NCBI GenBank assembly: GCA_903789635.1
Contig: CAIFEY010000001.1
Coordinates: 157,318 to 221,317 of the forward strand
From: an uncultured Eubacteriaceae bacterium
GTDB lineage: Bacteria > Bacillota > Clostridia > Peptostreptococcales > Anaerovoracaceae
Reading direction: 5' to 3'
DNA: 64,000 bases
The notes beneath the pieces were generated by a model, which saw only the letters and a list, made by a program, of their open reading frames with translations, did no database searches and was not told where the DNA came from. Both the position numbers and the translations under genes were made by a program. Below, piece by piece: positions 15,940 through 25,525 of this stretch (the stretch's first letter is position 1; the number at the start of each line of letters is the position of its first letter).

Positions 15940-16737
15940 ATGAAAGAGTATTATTCTATCGGAGAAACAGCAAAACTGCTGGGTGTATCCACGCAGACCC
16001 TGCGGTATTACGACCGGAAAAACATTCTTAAACCCATATATACCAATGAACAGACTGGATATCGTTACTATTCCTACACGCAGTTCCATGTCATTGACCG
16101 CATCAAGTACATGCAGGGACTGGGGCTCTCCCTGGAAGAAATCGGGCCGATTATTCATGAGGGCACCATCGATCATCTGCTCCCGCTGCTCTCGGCGAGG
16201 AAAGAGGCGCTGCTGGATCAGATTAATCAGACGGTCGAGCAGATCAAGGATATTGATTGGTATATCAACTATTTTACGTTCAGCGGCCAGGGTGACAAAG
16301 GTTCGGACTATTACCGCGTTCATCTTCCGGAGCGCTATGTGCTGGAAGTCCCATGTGACCCGGATGAACCGCTCAGCGACATGGAGATCCGGCTGGCTGA
16401 AAAAAAGGGAAGTCCCCTCTGCAGTGACCTTACTTTCCGCCGCCAGTACGGCTACCGCGTACACATGGAGGACCTCGTCCAGCAGAAGTTCCGCCCGAGC
16501 AGCTATTTTATTCTCATCAAGTCCATGCCGGACTTTGTCAGCCGGGACATTCGGGTAATTCCGGAGGGGGACTTTGTCTGTTTCCGCACGCCTATCCTGA
16601 GGGAATGCTGGAACGTCGACCGCCTTACGACGTATTTCACGGGGCTTTCGCATCGTGACACTATTCTGGCCCTGGAATTTGAAGACAATCTGGTTGACTG
16701 GTCCGACGCCATGTACGAGGTGCAGATCATGATCTGA
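15940..16737 (+). CDS. MerR family transcriptional regulator
   Basis: 265 residues. The N-terminal winged helix has the MerR pattern (YYSIGETAKLLGVSTQTLRYYD, then GYRYYSYTQFHVI), followed by a coiled dimer helix (about 80-115) and a C-terminal effector domain of about 140 residues resembling GyrI/BmrR-type small-molecule binding. It may sense a drug-like or metabolic ligand. GAGAAGGG fits ATG 15940 better than ATG 15934, which it touches. The next gene on the strand is the PLP lyase 280 nt away; whether that is a target is unknown. Confidence 0.85.
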   Translation: MKEYYSIGETAKLLGVSTQTLRYYDRKNILKPIYTNEQTGYRYYSYTQFHVIDRIKYMQGLGLSLEEIGPIIHEGTIDHLLPLLSARKEALLDQINQTVEQIKDIDWYINYFTFSGQGDKGSDYYRVHLPERYVLEVPCDPDEPLSDMEIRLAEKKGSPLCSDLTFRRQYGYRVHMEDLVQQKFRPSSYFILIKSMPDFVSRDIRVIPEGDFVCFRTPILRECWNVDRLTTYFTGLSHRDTILALEFEDNLVDWSDAMYEVQIMI

Positions 16738-17013
16738 TCCCGCGAACGGAGCTGCGATCGGAAGGCAGCACCTTGCTCCGGGTATAAGGTTCTTGCTTTC
16801 TCATTTGTTAGTTTTTTGGCAATTGATTTTCGCATGTATGACAAAATATACTTTTTCACTTGTATTTTATTAGATACGAGGTTCTTTTGATGCAAAAATT
16901 CGCAGTGCAATACCTATTGACATTATTTTAACTATAAGATGTATGCTGGTATTAAGAAAAAAACGGTTCGAGCTGTAATTGTTTTAATAGTTTTAATTAT
17001 GGAAGGGAGAAGT

Positions 17014-18198
17014 ATGAGCTACAATCTTGACACGGAGGTGCTCTATCAGGGGACCAGACCTCAGGGCATCATCAAAAACCCTGAAACACCGGCAATTTAT
17101 CCGGCGACAGCATATATCTTAGACGATATGGACGATTATGTCTTTGCGGATAAGGGCGGCAGATACTATTACAATCGTTCGGGCAATCCGAACAGGGATG
17201 AGCTCGGCGCAGCGGTTTCTTTCCTGGAGAAGGGGGAGAAGACACTGATCTGCTCATCAGGCATGGCGGCCATCTCTACGGTCCTGCTCTCTTTGCTGAA
17301 GTGCGGGGATCACATCGTCATGAGCAGTGCCATCTACGGCGAGACCATTGAAATTGCCGAATGGCTCCTGCCTGACTTCGGAATTGAAGTAAGCTTTGCC
17401 GATTTCACGGATGCGGAAGCGGTCAAGAAGGCCGTGAAGAGCAATACAAAAATGTTCTATACCGAGATCATCGCGAACCCGCTGACTCTGGTGACGGACC
17501 TGGAGGCGATCACGGAAATTGCCCGTGAACACAGCATCCTCACGGTTGTGGACAGCACATTCACGACACCGTTCGTCTACAGGCCGCTGGAGCACGGGGC
17601 TGACATCGTTCTGCACAGCATGACAAAATACTTCGGCGGGCACAGCGATATCACCGGCGGATGCGTGACGGCCTCCGAGGCGCTGATCGATCGGATCTAT
17701 CCGAAGTATCTGCTCCTGGGGTGCTGCCTGGATCCGGTCAGCTCCTGGATGACGCTGCGTTCGATCAAGACCATGAGCATGCGGGTCCGGGCGCAGAATC
17801 AGAATGCCATCCGTATCGCGAAGGCCCTGGCAGAAGATCCGCACGTAAAGGAAGTCTATCACCCGAGCCTGCCGGATCATCCGCAGCATGAACTTGCGTC
17901 GAGTATGTTCGACACCGACTACGGGTACGGAGCAATGCTGAGTTTCCGTCTGGAGGATGATCACGAGAAAGTCGCCAAATTCATGAAGAATCTGAAGCTG
18001 ATCTGCTATCTGGGAACCCTGGGCGGGATCCGCACGACATTCACCCATCCAAGAACCGCCTTCGTCAACAATTTCTCCGCCGAAGAGCTGGACCGCATGG
18101 GGCTGTCGGAAGGCCTGGTCAGAATCTCTGTCGGAGCGGAGGACAGCCGCGACCTGATCGAGGACCTGCAGCAGGCCCTGGCTTCCATGGATGATTGA
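17014..18198 (+). CDS. Cys/Met metabolism PLP enzyme (methionine gamma-lyase or cystathionine gamma-lyase/synthase type)
   Basis: 394 residues, fold type I PLP enzyme. The PLP lysine is Lys205 in HSMTKYFGGHSD. The N-terminal YYYNRSGNPNRDEL and the SSGMAAIS cofactor phosphate loop are family signatures. The length fits methionine gamma-lyase, cystathionine gamma-lyase or gamma-synthase; these cannot be separated by eye. ATG 17014 follows GGAAGGGAG at 17001-17009. The next gene, 70 nt on, is a YkvI-type transporter, so amino acid degradation with uptake is plausible. It would release thiol or sulfide, in line with the sulfur theme. Confidence 0.85.
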   Translation: MSYNLDTEVLYQGTRPQGIIKNPETPAIYPATAYILDDMDDYVFADKGGRYYYNRSGNPNRDELGAAVSFLEKGEKTLICSSGMAAISTVLLSLLKCGDHIVMSSAIYGETIEIAEWLLPDFGIEVSFADFTDAEAVKKAVKSNTKMFYTEIIANPLTLVTDLEAITEIAREHSILTVVDSTFTTPFVYRPLEHGADIVLHSMTKYFGGHSDITGGCVTASEALIDRIYPKYLLLGCCLDPVSSWMTLRSIKTMSMRVRAQNQNAIRIAKALAEDPHVKEVYHPSLPDHPQHELASSMFDTDYGYGAMLSFRLEDDHEKVAKFMKNLKLICYLGTLGGIRTTFTHPRTAFVNNFSAEELDRMGLSEGLVRISVGAEDSRDLIEDLQQALASMDD

Positions 18199-18268
18199 TT
18201 GTGCAATAACCTATAGGGTAAGTAATCTATATGGAGAATAATCTATATAGTAAATAAAGGAGAGTAAC

Positions 18269-19363
18269 ATGAACAACAAGATCAGCTGGAAATCGGTCTT
18301 CACTGTCATGGGCGCTGTGCTCGCATTCAACATCGGCACCGGCTTTGCTACAGGCCAGGAAGTTATGCAGTACTTCTCCGTCTTCGGATGGTGGTCCGCC
18401 CTGACCGCTGTCGCGTTCGCGGCGACAATGGCGATCGGCATTTACTGCCTGGCATACGCGTCCGAGAGGTTCAATCTCACGACGGGTGAACAGGTACTCA
18501 AGTATTATCTGGGCAAGGGACTCGGAACAGTCATCAATTACTTCTACATTTTCTATCTCTATATGTGCGTGATCGTCATGTACACCGGCGCCGCATCTTC
18601 CCTGAAAGAGCAGTACGGCGCTCCGATGTGGGTCGGCGCGGCGATTATCGCTGGCACATGCTGCATAACCAGCCTGTTCGGACTTAAGAGCATCGTCAAC
18701 ATCATCAGCAAGATCGGACCGATCCTGATCCTGATCGCGCTCGTCATCTCGCTGATCGCGGTCGTCCGGGGAATCACAAGCGGCAGCCTGGTGAAAGGCG
18801 TAGAACTGGTCTCCTCCGGTAAGATCGAGCACATGAAGGCGTCCAACAGCTGGCTCATCGCCGGCATTATCCTCGCGACCAGCACGATTCTGTGGTATCC
18901 GAACTTCGCCGTCGAGCTGAAGCAGGAGCACAGCATGAAGAACCTGATGATCGGACAGACGATCGGCAATTCCCTGGTCGGCGCCGCAGAATTCGTCATG
19001 GGTCTCGCGATGATCGCGAACATTTCCCAGGTAGCTGACCTGGATGTCCCGTTCCTCTATGTCGCAAGTCATATCGTCAAAGGATTCGGCTCGATCTACG
19101 CAATCATGATCTTTGCTGCATTGTTCACGACGACCTGCCCGCTGCTCTGGTCTTCGATCACCCCGTTCGCTAAGGACGGAACGCCTAAGTACAAGGTGAT
19201 GGTGGTCGTCGGCACATTGATCGGCTTCCTGGTCGCGATCCTGGTGCCGTACGAGGTCATCATGAACTATGTCTGGGTCGTCTCCGGCTGGGTCGGCCTT
19301 GGCGTCACGGTTATCATGTTCGTCCGTGTGATCTACAACCACTTCAAGTATGGCAAAAAATAA
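18269..19363 (+). CDS. YkvI family membrane transporter
   Basis: 364 residues with about ten hydrophobic helices. The N-terminal helix has NIGTGFATGQEVMQYF, the broken-helix motif of the LeuT-fold YkvI group (amino acid/cation symporter-like). Its substrate is unknown. AAGGAG precedes ATG 18269. It follows the PLP enzyme closely and is closed by a terminator, so the two probably form an operon for import and breakdown of an amino acid. Confidence 0.8.
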   Translation: MNNKISWKSVFTVMGAVLAFNIGTGFATGQEVMQYFSVFGWWSALTAVAFAATMAIGIYCLAYASERFNLTTGEQVLKYYLGKGLGTVINYFYIFYLYMCVIVMYTGAASSLKEQYGAPMWVGAAIIAGTCCITSLFGLKSIVNIISKIGPILILIALVISLIAVVRGITSGSLVKGVELVSSGKIEHMKASNSWLIAGIILATSTILWYPNFAVELKQEHSMKNLMIGQTIGNSLVGAAEFVMGLAMIANISQVADLDVPFLYVASHIVKGFGSIYAIMIFAALFTTTCPLLWSSITPFAKDGTPKYKVMVVVGTLIGFLVAILVPYEVIMNYVWVVSGWVGLGVTVIMFVRVIYNHFKYGKK

Positions 19364-19400
19364 ACCTGTGTATCAGGGTATCCATCAGTAAATAAACCTC

Positions 19401-19437
19401 AAGCCCTCGAAGACGTGATGTTCTCGGGGGCTTTTTA
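19401..19437 (+). terminator. Terminator after the YkvI gene
   Basis: The AAGCCCTCGA arm pairs with TCTCGGGGGCTT (G-U pairs allowed), followed by TTTT. It lies between converging genes. Confidence 0.8.
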
Positions 19438-19457
19438 CTTTGTCATAAAGACGATTT

Positions 19458-20339
19458 CTATTCTTCTGCATGGTGCTCGGAATGCCAGCGCTGCGTGTAC
19501 ATCATGAACACGCGTGCCGCGGGACTTAAGTCCCCCTGCTTCTTGTACGCGACGCCCAGGGTCCGGTTGAAATGCTCGTCGAAGTGCCGTATGCAGACGT
19601 CGAACGGGATGTCCTTCAGCAGGAGCTTTGGCAGAATGGTGATGCCGAACCCGGCCTCGACCATCTTGATCGCCGCGTAGTCATCGTTGAGCTCGTAGGT
19701 GACGTTCGGCTGTATCTTATAGGCTCTGAAAATTTCTCCCGCCTCGTAGTCCAGTTTATCCGATGTGGAAATATAGTCTTCGTCCCGGATGTCGGTGAGC
19801 CGGACGTATTTTTTACTCGACAGTCTGTGTCCGCGGGGCAGGACGAGCAGCAGCTCATCTGTGCCGAGAGAGGTGAAGTCGAGATCTTTGACCGCATATT
19901 CTGAAGTGAACATCAAGTCTATTGAGTTTGACAATATCTTATCCTCCAGCTCCTGAAATCCGCCGATGACAATCTCAAATTTTATTTTCGGGTACTGCTC
20001 CGAGAAGTCCTTCAGGATTTCCGGAAGCCAATGGTAAGAAATGCTCTGGATCGTCCCGATGCGGATGAATCCGGAGGTCAGGTTGTTCAGGCTCAGCGCG
20101 ATCTGGTCGATCTTATTCTCGATTCCGCAGATCTTCTGAAGCTCGTCGACGATGTACTTTGCATTCGGCGTAGGCTCAATGCCGTTGTGTTTTCGGTAAA
20201 ACAGCTGAACACCCAGCTGGTTCTCATAGTTCTTCACGATCTGGCTCACGGCCGACGCGGTGTAGCTGAATTTTTCCGCGGTTACAGAAAAGTTGCAGGT
20301 CTTGTAAACATCCAGTATGATCTCATATTTGTTATTCAT
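19458..20339 (-). CDS. LysR family transcriptional regulator
   Basis: 293 residues. The N-terminal winged helix (about residues 1-60, SVTAEKFSYTASAVSQIVKN) and a periplasmic-binding-fold effector domain (about 90-290) are clear. GGAG stands 9 nt before the ATG. It is divergent from the dehydratase operon with 197 bp between them, the classical LysR arrangement. A TTTTTGG-N7-CCAAAAA dyad in the gap is a good operator. It probably controls the 20.5-25.5 kb operon in response to a substrate of that pathway. Confidence 0.92.
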   Translation of the reverse strand: MNNKYEIILDVYKTCNFSVTAEKFSYTASAVSQIVKNYENQLGVQLFYRKHNGIEPTPNAKYIVDELQKICGIENKIDQIALSLNNLTSGFIRIGTIQSISYHWLPEILKDFSEQYPKIKFEIVIGGFQELEDKILSNSIDLMFTSEYAVKDLDFTSLGTDELLLVLPRGHRLSSKKYVRLTDIRDEDYISTSDKLDYEAGEIFRAYKIQPNVTYELNDDYAAIKMVEAGFGITILPKLLLKDIPFDVCIRHFDEHFNRTLGVAYKKQGDLSPAARVFMMYTQRWHSEHHAEE

Positions 20340-20439
20340 AGAAATTTCTCCGTAACTCTGCTGTACGTTTTTTCTCCATTCATTATAGCACGTGTAATTT
20401 TCAATACTTTGGTCATATGGCGATAACCAGCCTAAAGAT

Positions 20440-20497
20440 TTTTTGGTCAGAGCCCAAAAACCGCGAGGTCGTCAAGAGTTTGACAATGTCCTATAAT
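20440..20497 (+). promoter_or_regulatory. LysR-type operator and promoter of the dehydratase operon
   Basis: TTTTTGG (20440-20446), 7 nt, CCAAAAA (20454-20460) is a perfect dyad. A -35 TCGTCA (20469-20474), 17-nt spacer and perfect TATAAT (20492-20497) follow. The dyad centre lies about 54 nt before the expected start, near the usual LysR binding position. Confidence 0.65.
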
Positions 20498-20536
20498 CAA
20501 GCCAACAAGAGATGTCTTCGTGAAAGGAGTTAAATC

Positions 20537-22207
20537 ATGGGCAAAGAATATTGGAACGGAGCAGAGGCTGCTCACCGCCGCGTAATGATGAAAGCCGCAG
20601 GATATTCGGATGAGGATATCCGCAAGAAACCGCATATCGGAGTACCGAACTCGTATATGTCCGGTTCCCCTGGTACAGCGCACCTGCGTCAGGTGACGGA
20701 AGCCGTGAAGGAGGGAATCTGGGCTGCCGGAGGAATCCCGGTGGAGTTCGGAATCCCGGCGACCTGCGGAAACGTGGCCAACGGTGCAGACGAGATGAAG
20801 TACGAGCAGGTCGGAAGAGATATCGTAGCGATGTCCATCGAGTTCGTCTCCAGAGTGCACAACTTCGACGCGATCTGCTGCGTCGCGAGCTGCGACCTGA
20901 TCATCGCAGGATGCTACCTGGCAGCATGCAGACTGGAAATCCCGGCGATGGTAGTAACCGGCGGATCCATGCAGGCCGGAAATTACTGCGGAAAAACGGT
21001 CGTCGAGGCAGACCTGGATGCTGCAAGATTCTCGGGTGCCACAGAGGATGAACTGATGGAGATGGAGGACTGCGTGTGCCCGTCCTTCGGCGCATGTCCA
21101 TCCATGGGAACCGCGAATACGATGCAGATGCTCGGAGAGGTCCTGAACCTCGTCATGCCGGGAACATCGACGATTCCGGCTTCCGACAATGCGAGAATCA
21201 GAGCCGCCAGAGCCGCAGGAAAGTACGTCGTTCAGCTGGCCAAGTCCGGACGGACGCCTAAGCAGCTGATCACCAAGGAGGTGCTGGAGAACGCCATCAT
21301 GTTCGACATGGCCGTGGCAGGATCGACCAATGCCGTACTGCACATCCTGGCCTATGCGTACGAGCTGGGCATCGACCTCACGCTTGACGACTTTGAGAAG
21401 TATGCGAAGGAGATCTACTGCATCAATGCGGTAATCCCGAGCGGCCCGTACACGGTAGTGGACTTCCACTATGCAGGCGGCGTCAAGAACGTGATGAAGA
21501 TGCTGGAGTCGAAGATGCACACGGATGCGCCGACGATGTATGGAAATACCTGGAAGGACATCCTCGACACCGTCGAGGCGAAGCCGAACGAGGTCATCCA
21601 CTCGCTGGATAATCCGGTTTCACACGAGCCGGGACTGAAAATCCTCAGAGGAAACATCTCGCCGGCAGGCGCGATCGTCAGACCTACCGCGGTATTCGAT
21701 GAGGTCAAGTACATCAAGGGTGAGGCCAAGGTATTCGACGGCGACCAGCAGGCATACGATGCCATCATGGCCGGAAAGATCGTGCCTGGTGACATCCTGG
21801 TCATCCGCTACGAGGGCTGCAAGGGCGCGCCGGGAATGAAGGAGCTGATGCTCAGCATCGACGCCCTGATCGGAAAGGGCCTGGATAAGAGCGTCGGACT
21901 GATCACGGACGCCAGATTCTCCGGATTCAACTATGGAGCCATCGTCGGCCACGTGACGCCGGAAGCATATGACGGCGGCGTAATCGCACTCATCGAGGAC
22001 GGGGATGTGATCGAGATGGATATCACGAACGGGTTCGTCAATCTGCTGGTTTCCGATGAGGTGCTCGCAGAGAGAAGAAAGAGCTGGGTTCGTCCGCCGC
22101 TGAAGCAGCAGAAGGGTGTGCTGAACATTTACGCGCAGATGTGCAGACCGGCGGAGCAGGGCGGCGCTATGCAGCCTTGGGACCTGGATGCGGTTTACAG
22201 ACCGTAA
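20537..22207 (+). CDS. IlvD/Edd family dehydratase
   Basis: 556 residues. This Fe-S dehydratase family includes dihydroxy-acid dehydratase, 6-phosphogluconate dehydratase and sugar-acid dehydratases. Cysteines in the cluster positions are visible in IPATCGNVANG, VASCDLIIAGC and CPSFGACPSMGTANTMQ, and the C-terminal LITDARFSGFNYGAIVGHV is the family signature. It is not with other branched-chain genes but heads an operon with a TSUP permease, an ornithine cyclodeaminase relative and a proline racemase relative. A catabolic substrate (hydroxy acid or sugar acid) is therefore more likely than isoleucine/valine synthesis. The exact substrate is unknown. Confidence 0.88.
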   Translation: MGKEYWNGAEAAHRRVMMKAAGYSDEDIRKKPHIGVPNSYMSGSPGTAHLRQVTEAVKEGIWAAGGIPVEFGIPATCGNVANGADEMKYEQVGRDIVAMSIEFVSRVHNFDAICCVASCDLIIAGCYLAACRLEIPAMVVTGGSMQAGNYCGKTVVEADLDAARFSGATEDELMEMEDCVCPSFGACPSMGTANTMQMLGEVLNLVMPGTSTIPASDNARIRAARAAGKYVVQLAKSGRTPKQLITKEVLENAIMFDMAVAGSTNAVLHILAYAYELGIDLTLDDFEKYAKEIYCINAVIPSGPYTVVDFHYAGGVKNVMKMLESKMHTDAPTMYGNTWKDILDTVEAKPNEVIHSLDNPVSHEPGLKILRGNISPAGAIVRPTAVFDEVKYIKGEAKVFDGDQQAYDAIMAGKIVPGDILVIRYEGCKGAPGMKELMLSIDALIGKGLDKSVGLITDARFSGFNYGAIVGHVTPEAYDGGVIALIEDGDVIEMDITNGFVNLLVSDEVLAERRKSWVRPPLKQQKGVLNIYAQMCRPAEQGGAMQPWDLDAVYRP

Positions 22208-22234
22208 TGTCAGAGAAATGTCAGGAGGGCAATT

Positions 22235-23128
22235 ATGGTACTGTTTTTTCGAGTAATTACCATTTTCTTCATTATTGTGCTGACGATTTACATCTACAGA
22301 GATGCCATCAGGAACAGGGAGAAAGATGAGCCGGTTTCACACTTTGTCGCATACGGAATCATGGGAGCGGTTCTGAACTTCCTCGATACACTGGGAATCG
22401 GCAGCAATGCCACGCAGATGGTGTTCTTCCGGCTTACCAGGCTCAGTCCGGATGAGGACCTGCCGGGCAACGGAAACGTCATCTTCTCCATTCCGGTCGC
22501 GTTCGAGTTCCTGCTCTTCCTGGGGCTGATCGAGGTCGAGCCGGTTACGCTGTTTTCCATGATCGCGGCGTCAATGGTGGGATCGTACGTGGGCGCAAAG
22601 ATCATGACCAAGCTGCCGGTAAACCAGATCAGAGGCGTGCTGGCGGTGCTGCTGCCGATCGTCGCCATCGTTCTCGTGCTTAAGGTGAACAAGGTCGGAC
22701 CGTTCGTAATGCTTGGAACCGCAACGGGTCTGACCGGCGGAAAGCTCGTCATCGCGGTTGCGGTGAACTTTGTCCTCGGCGCATTGATGAGCGCTGGAGT
22801 GGGACTCTATGCCCCTTGCATGGCACTGTGCGCACTGCTTGGAATGAATTTGACGGTGGCTTTCCCAATCATGATGGGATCCTGCTCACTGCTGATGCCG
22901 ATCACTTCCATGGAGTTCGTCAAGGCGGGCCGTTACAACAGAAACGCTGCACTTATTGCGATTCCGACGGGCATCGTGGGCGTATGGTTCGCCTACGCGG
23001 TCGTAAAATCGATGCCGATCTACTATCTTACGATCATCGTCGCGTGCGTGCTCGTGTATATGTCGATCAGCTTCGTGCTGACTATCCGCAAGAGCAGTCA
23101 GAAGGCACAGACGTCGCAGGCGTCATAG
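22235..23128 (+). CDS. TSUP (TauE/SafE) family permease
   Basis: 297 residues with about eight membrane helices. The layout and the paired repeats (GSYVGAKIMTKLPVNQIRG in the first half) fit the TSUP family, whose members move sulfite, sulfonates or small organic anions. AGGAGG stands before ATG 22235. It is the second gene of the LysR-linked operon and probably moves a substrate or product of that pathway. A sulfur substrate is possible but not shown. Confidence 0.75.
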   Translation: MVLFFRVITIFFIIVLTIYIYRDAIRNREKDEPVSHFVAYGIMGAVLNFLDTLGIGSNATQMVFFRLTRLSPDEDLPGNGNVIFSIPVAFEFLLFLGLIEVEPVTLFSMIAASMVGSYVGAKIMTKLPVNQIRGVLAVLLPIVAIVLVLKVNKVGPFVMLGTATGLTGGKLVIAVAVNFVLGALMSAGVGLYAPCMALCALLGMNLTVAFPIMMGSCSLLMPITSMEFVKAGRYNRNAALIAIPTGIVGVWFAYAVVKSMPIYYLTIIVACVLVYMSISFVLTIRKSSQKAQTSQAS

Positions 23129-23177
23129 ACAGGACAAAAGAATTCCTTTACTAAATACATTTTCAGGAGGTTAGAAA

Positions 23178-24161
23178 ATGCTGCTGTTATCCAGAGAAGA
23201 AATCAAGAAAGTTGTAGACATGGAAGAGATCATCGACGCTACGGAGCGTGCGTTCGAGATGGTCGCGGAGAATACGGTGGACATTCCGCTCAGGACCAAG
23301 ATTCCTGCACCGGACGGGGAATTCCTGTTCATGCCGTCTTATGCGGAGAGCATGAATGCCGCCGCGCTGAAGGTCATCAACATCTTCCCGAAGAATATTG
23401 ACAAGGGCCTCGTCTCCGCGCCTGCCCAGGTCGTCCTGATGGATGGTTCCACGGGATACGTCATCGCTCTGCTGGACGGAAACACGGTGACCCAGTACCG
23501 TACCGGAGCGTCGTCGGGCGTTGCATTCCGCCATCTTGCGAGAAAGGATGCGAAGATCGGCGGTCTGATCGGCACCGGCGGACAGGCGGCAACCCAGCTG
23601 GAGGCGATGCTGTGTGCCTGCAAAAACCTTGAGGAGGTAAAGGTCTACGACCTGAATGCTGAGAGACTGAACGCTTTCTGCAGCAACATGCAGAAGGAGT
23701 TGGCTAAGTATCAGGTAAAGATCACTCCTGCCGGCAGTGCGGATGAGGCAACCGTAGACGCGGACGTATTCATCACCATGACACCTTCCCCGAAGCCGGT
23801 CTTCGATGGGACCAAGATTAAACCGGGCTGCACAGTAAGCTGCGTGGGCACATACGAGCCGAACAAGCATGAGCTGGATCCGGCTCTGCTCCCGAGAACG
23901 GCAAAGATCTACTTTGATTCAACCGAGGCCGCACTTGCGGAGACCGGAGACCTGCTGATCCCTATCGCGGACGGCATCATCACCGAAGCGGACGTCACCG
24001 GAAATATCGGAGACGTCTCCCTGGGCAAGCTCGTCGGCAGAGAGAATGACGACGAGATCATCGTCTACGAGACCGTCGGCGTCGGTGCGCAGGACCTCTG
24101 CGCGGCCAAGGTCATCTACGACAAGGCGCTCGCCGCAGGCGTCGGCACTAACTGGGAGTAA
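23178..24161 (+). CDS. Ornithine cyclodeaminase / mu-crystallin family protein
   Basis: 327 residues. This NAD(P)-dependent family includes ornithine cyclodeaminase, alanine dehydrogenase, and delta-1-pyrroline-2-carboxylate or ketimine reductases. A Rossmann GTGGQAATQLEAM segment (GxGxxA/G type) and the N-terminal LLLSREEIKKVVDMEEII are typical. Next to a proline racemase relative, an imino acid reductase role in (hydroxy)proline-like catabolism is a reasonable guess. AGGAGG precedes ATG 23178. Confidence 0.85.
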   Translation: MLLLSREEIKKVVDMEEIIDATERAFEMVAENTVDIPLRTKIPAPDGEFLFMPSYAESMNAAALKVINIFPKNIDKGLVSAPAQVVLMDGSTGYVIALLDGNTVTQYRTGASSGVAFRHLARKDAKIGGLIGTGGQAATQLEAMLCACKNLEEVKVYDLNAERLNAFCSNMQKELAKYQVKITPAGSADEATVDADVFITMTPSPKPVFDGTKIKPGCTVSCVGTYEPNKHELDPALLPRTAKIYFDSTEAALAETGDLLIPIADGIITEADVTGNIGDVSLGKLVGRENDDEIIVYETVGVGAQDLCAAKVIYDKALAAGVGTNWE

Positions 24162-24250
24162 GGACCGGGCGTGCGCTGTGAATACGGTATTGCTGATGCT
24201 CCGTGCGGCGACGGTGCCGCATGGGGCGGGGAAGGACAGGTAAATCAGAT

Positions 24251-25525
24251 ATGCCACATATTAATATCAAGCTGTATCCGGGGAAAAGTGAGCAGAAGAA
24301 GCTCGAGATGGCGAAGGCCGTCAGAAAGACACTGAGTGATGTATCCGGCGTTTGGAAGGAGAGCGATATCTCCGTTTCCGTAGAGGAAAAGGCTCCGAAC
24401 CGCTTCGAGAGTGAGACTAAGGACAGCTTCAGAAAGTCGGAGCTGCTCCTGGATTCGGATTATATCAACTATCGTCAGCCGTCCGGCATGACCGATTACG
24501 ACATCGATGTCGATCAGTCGCGGTTCGAGTCGAGAATCAAGGTCGTGGATGCGCATACGGAAGGAGAATTCTGCAGGATCGTTGTCGGCGGAGTTCCGGA
24601 GCCTCAGGGTGCGACCATGATCGAAAAGAAGAAATGGCTGGAGGAGCACTGCGATCACATCCGCACGGCGCTGATGCTGGAGCCTCGCGGACATCACGAC
24701 ATGTTCGGTGCGATCCTCTGCAAGCCGGTGCATGAAGAGGCTGATTTCGGCGTGGACTACATGGAGACGGGAGAATTCCTGAACATGTGCGGCCACTGCA
24801 CGATCGGCGCGGTCACCGTGGTGATCGAGGCAGGAATGATCCCTTCCCATGAGGGGGAGAACACGGTCGTGCTGGACACTCCTGCGGGAATCGTCAGAAC
24901 CAAGGCCATGGTGAAGGGCGGAAAGGTGGAGAGCGTTACCCTGACGAACGTTCCGGCGTTCGTCTACCTGGAGAACCAGTCCGTGAATATCGATGGAAAG
25001 GACATTCACTTTACCATCTCGTTCGGCGGAAGCTTCTTTGCGCTGGTGAACACCGCGCAGCTCGACATCGGTGAAATTAACGCGAAGTCCGTGCCGGCAT
25101 ACACCGAGCTTGGCATGAAGATCCTCCGGAAGATTCACGAGGAGATTCCGGTAAAGCATCCGGAGCTCGATATCGACCAGGTCGACCTCGTGGAATTCTA
25201 CGGTCCTACTCCGAACCCGGATTCTGCGGACATGCGGAACGTCGTCATCTTCGGCGACGCGCAGGCAGACCGCTCTCCGTGCGGAACGGGAACGAGCGCC
25301 AAGCTCGCCACCCTGTATAAATGGGGTGAAATTGAGGTCGGCCAGCCGTTCGTCTATGAAAGTTTCATAGGCACGTTATTCAAGGGGGAGATTAAGGAGC
25401 TGACGAAGGTCGGTGATTACGACGCCGTGGTGCCAATGGTAACCGGATACAGTAATCTCACCGGAATCGCTACCTATCTCATAGATCCGGAAGATCCGCT
25501 GAAATACGGATTCTCAATCGGATAA
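24251..25525 (+). CDS. Fusion of a tautomerase-like domain with a proline racemase family domain
   Basis: 424 residues. Residues 1-60 resemble a 4-oxalocrotonate tautomerase subunit: Met then Pro2 (MPHINIKLYPG), which would become the catalytic N-terminal proline. A linker leads to a proline racemase/hydroxyproline epimerase fold (about 96-424) with both catalytic cysteines, Cys180 in MCGHCTIG and Cys344 in DRSPCGTGTSA. Two cysteines mean racemase or epimerase rather than the Thr/Cys dehydratase type. ATG 24251 is chosen although the frame opens at 24203, because it places Pro at residue 2; the ribosome site is weak. It is the last gene of the LysR-linked operon. I do not recall this fusion as a common architecture. 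Confidence 0.82.
   Translation: MPHINIKLYPGKSEQKKLEMAKAVRKTLSDVSGVWKESDISVSVEEKAPNRFESETKDSFRKSELLLDSDYINYRQPSGMTDYDIDVDQSRFESRIKVVDAHTEGEFCRIVVGGVPEPQGATMIEKKKWLEEHCDHIRTALMLEPRGHHDMFGAILCKPVHEEADFGVDYMETGEFLNMCGHCTIGAVTVVIEAGMIPSHEGENTVVLDTPAGIVRTKAMVKGGKVESVTLTNVPAFVYLENQSVNIDGKDIHFTISFGGSFFALVNTAQLDIGEINAKSVPAYTELGMKILRKIHEEIPVKHPELDIDQVDLVEFYGPTPNPDSADMRNVVIFGDAQADRSPCGTGTSAKLATLYKWGEIEVGQPFVYESFIGTLFKGEIKELTKVGDYDAVVPMVTGYSNLTGIATYLIDPEDPLKYGFSIG

Noticed and set aside
16917..16947. MerR-type promoter with 19-bp spacer (TTGACA and TATGCT) before the PLP enzyme gene
   Set aside because: The spacing fits, but the -10 is poor and no dyad lies in the spacer, so control by the upstream MerR gene is not supported.
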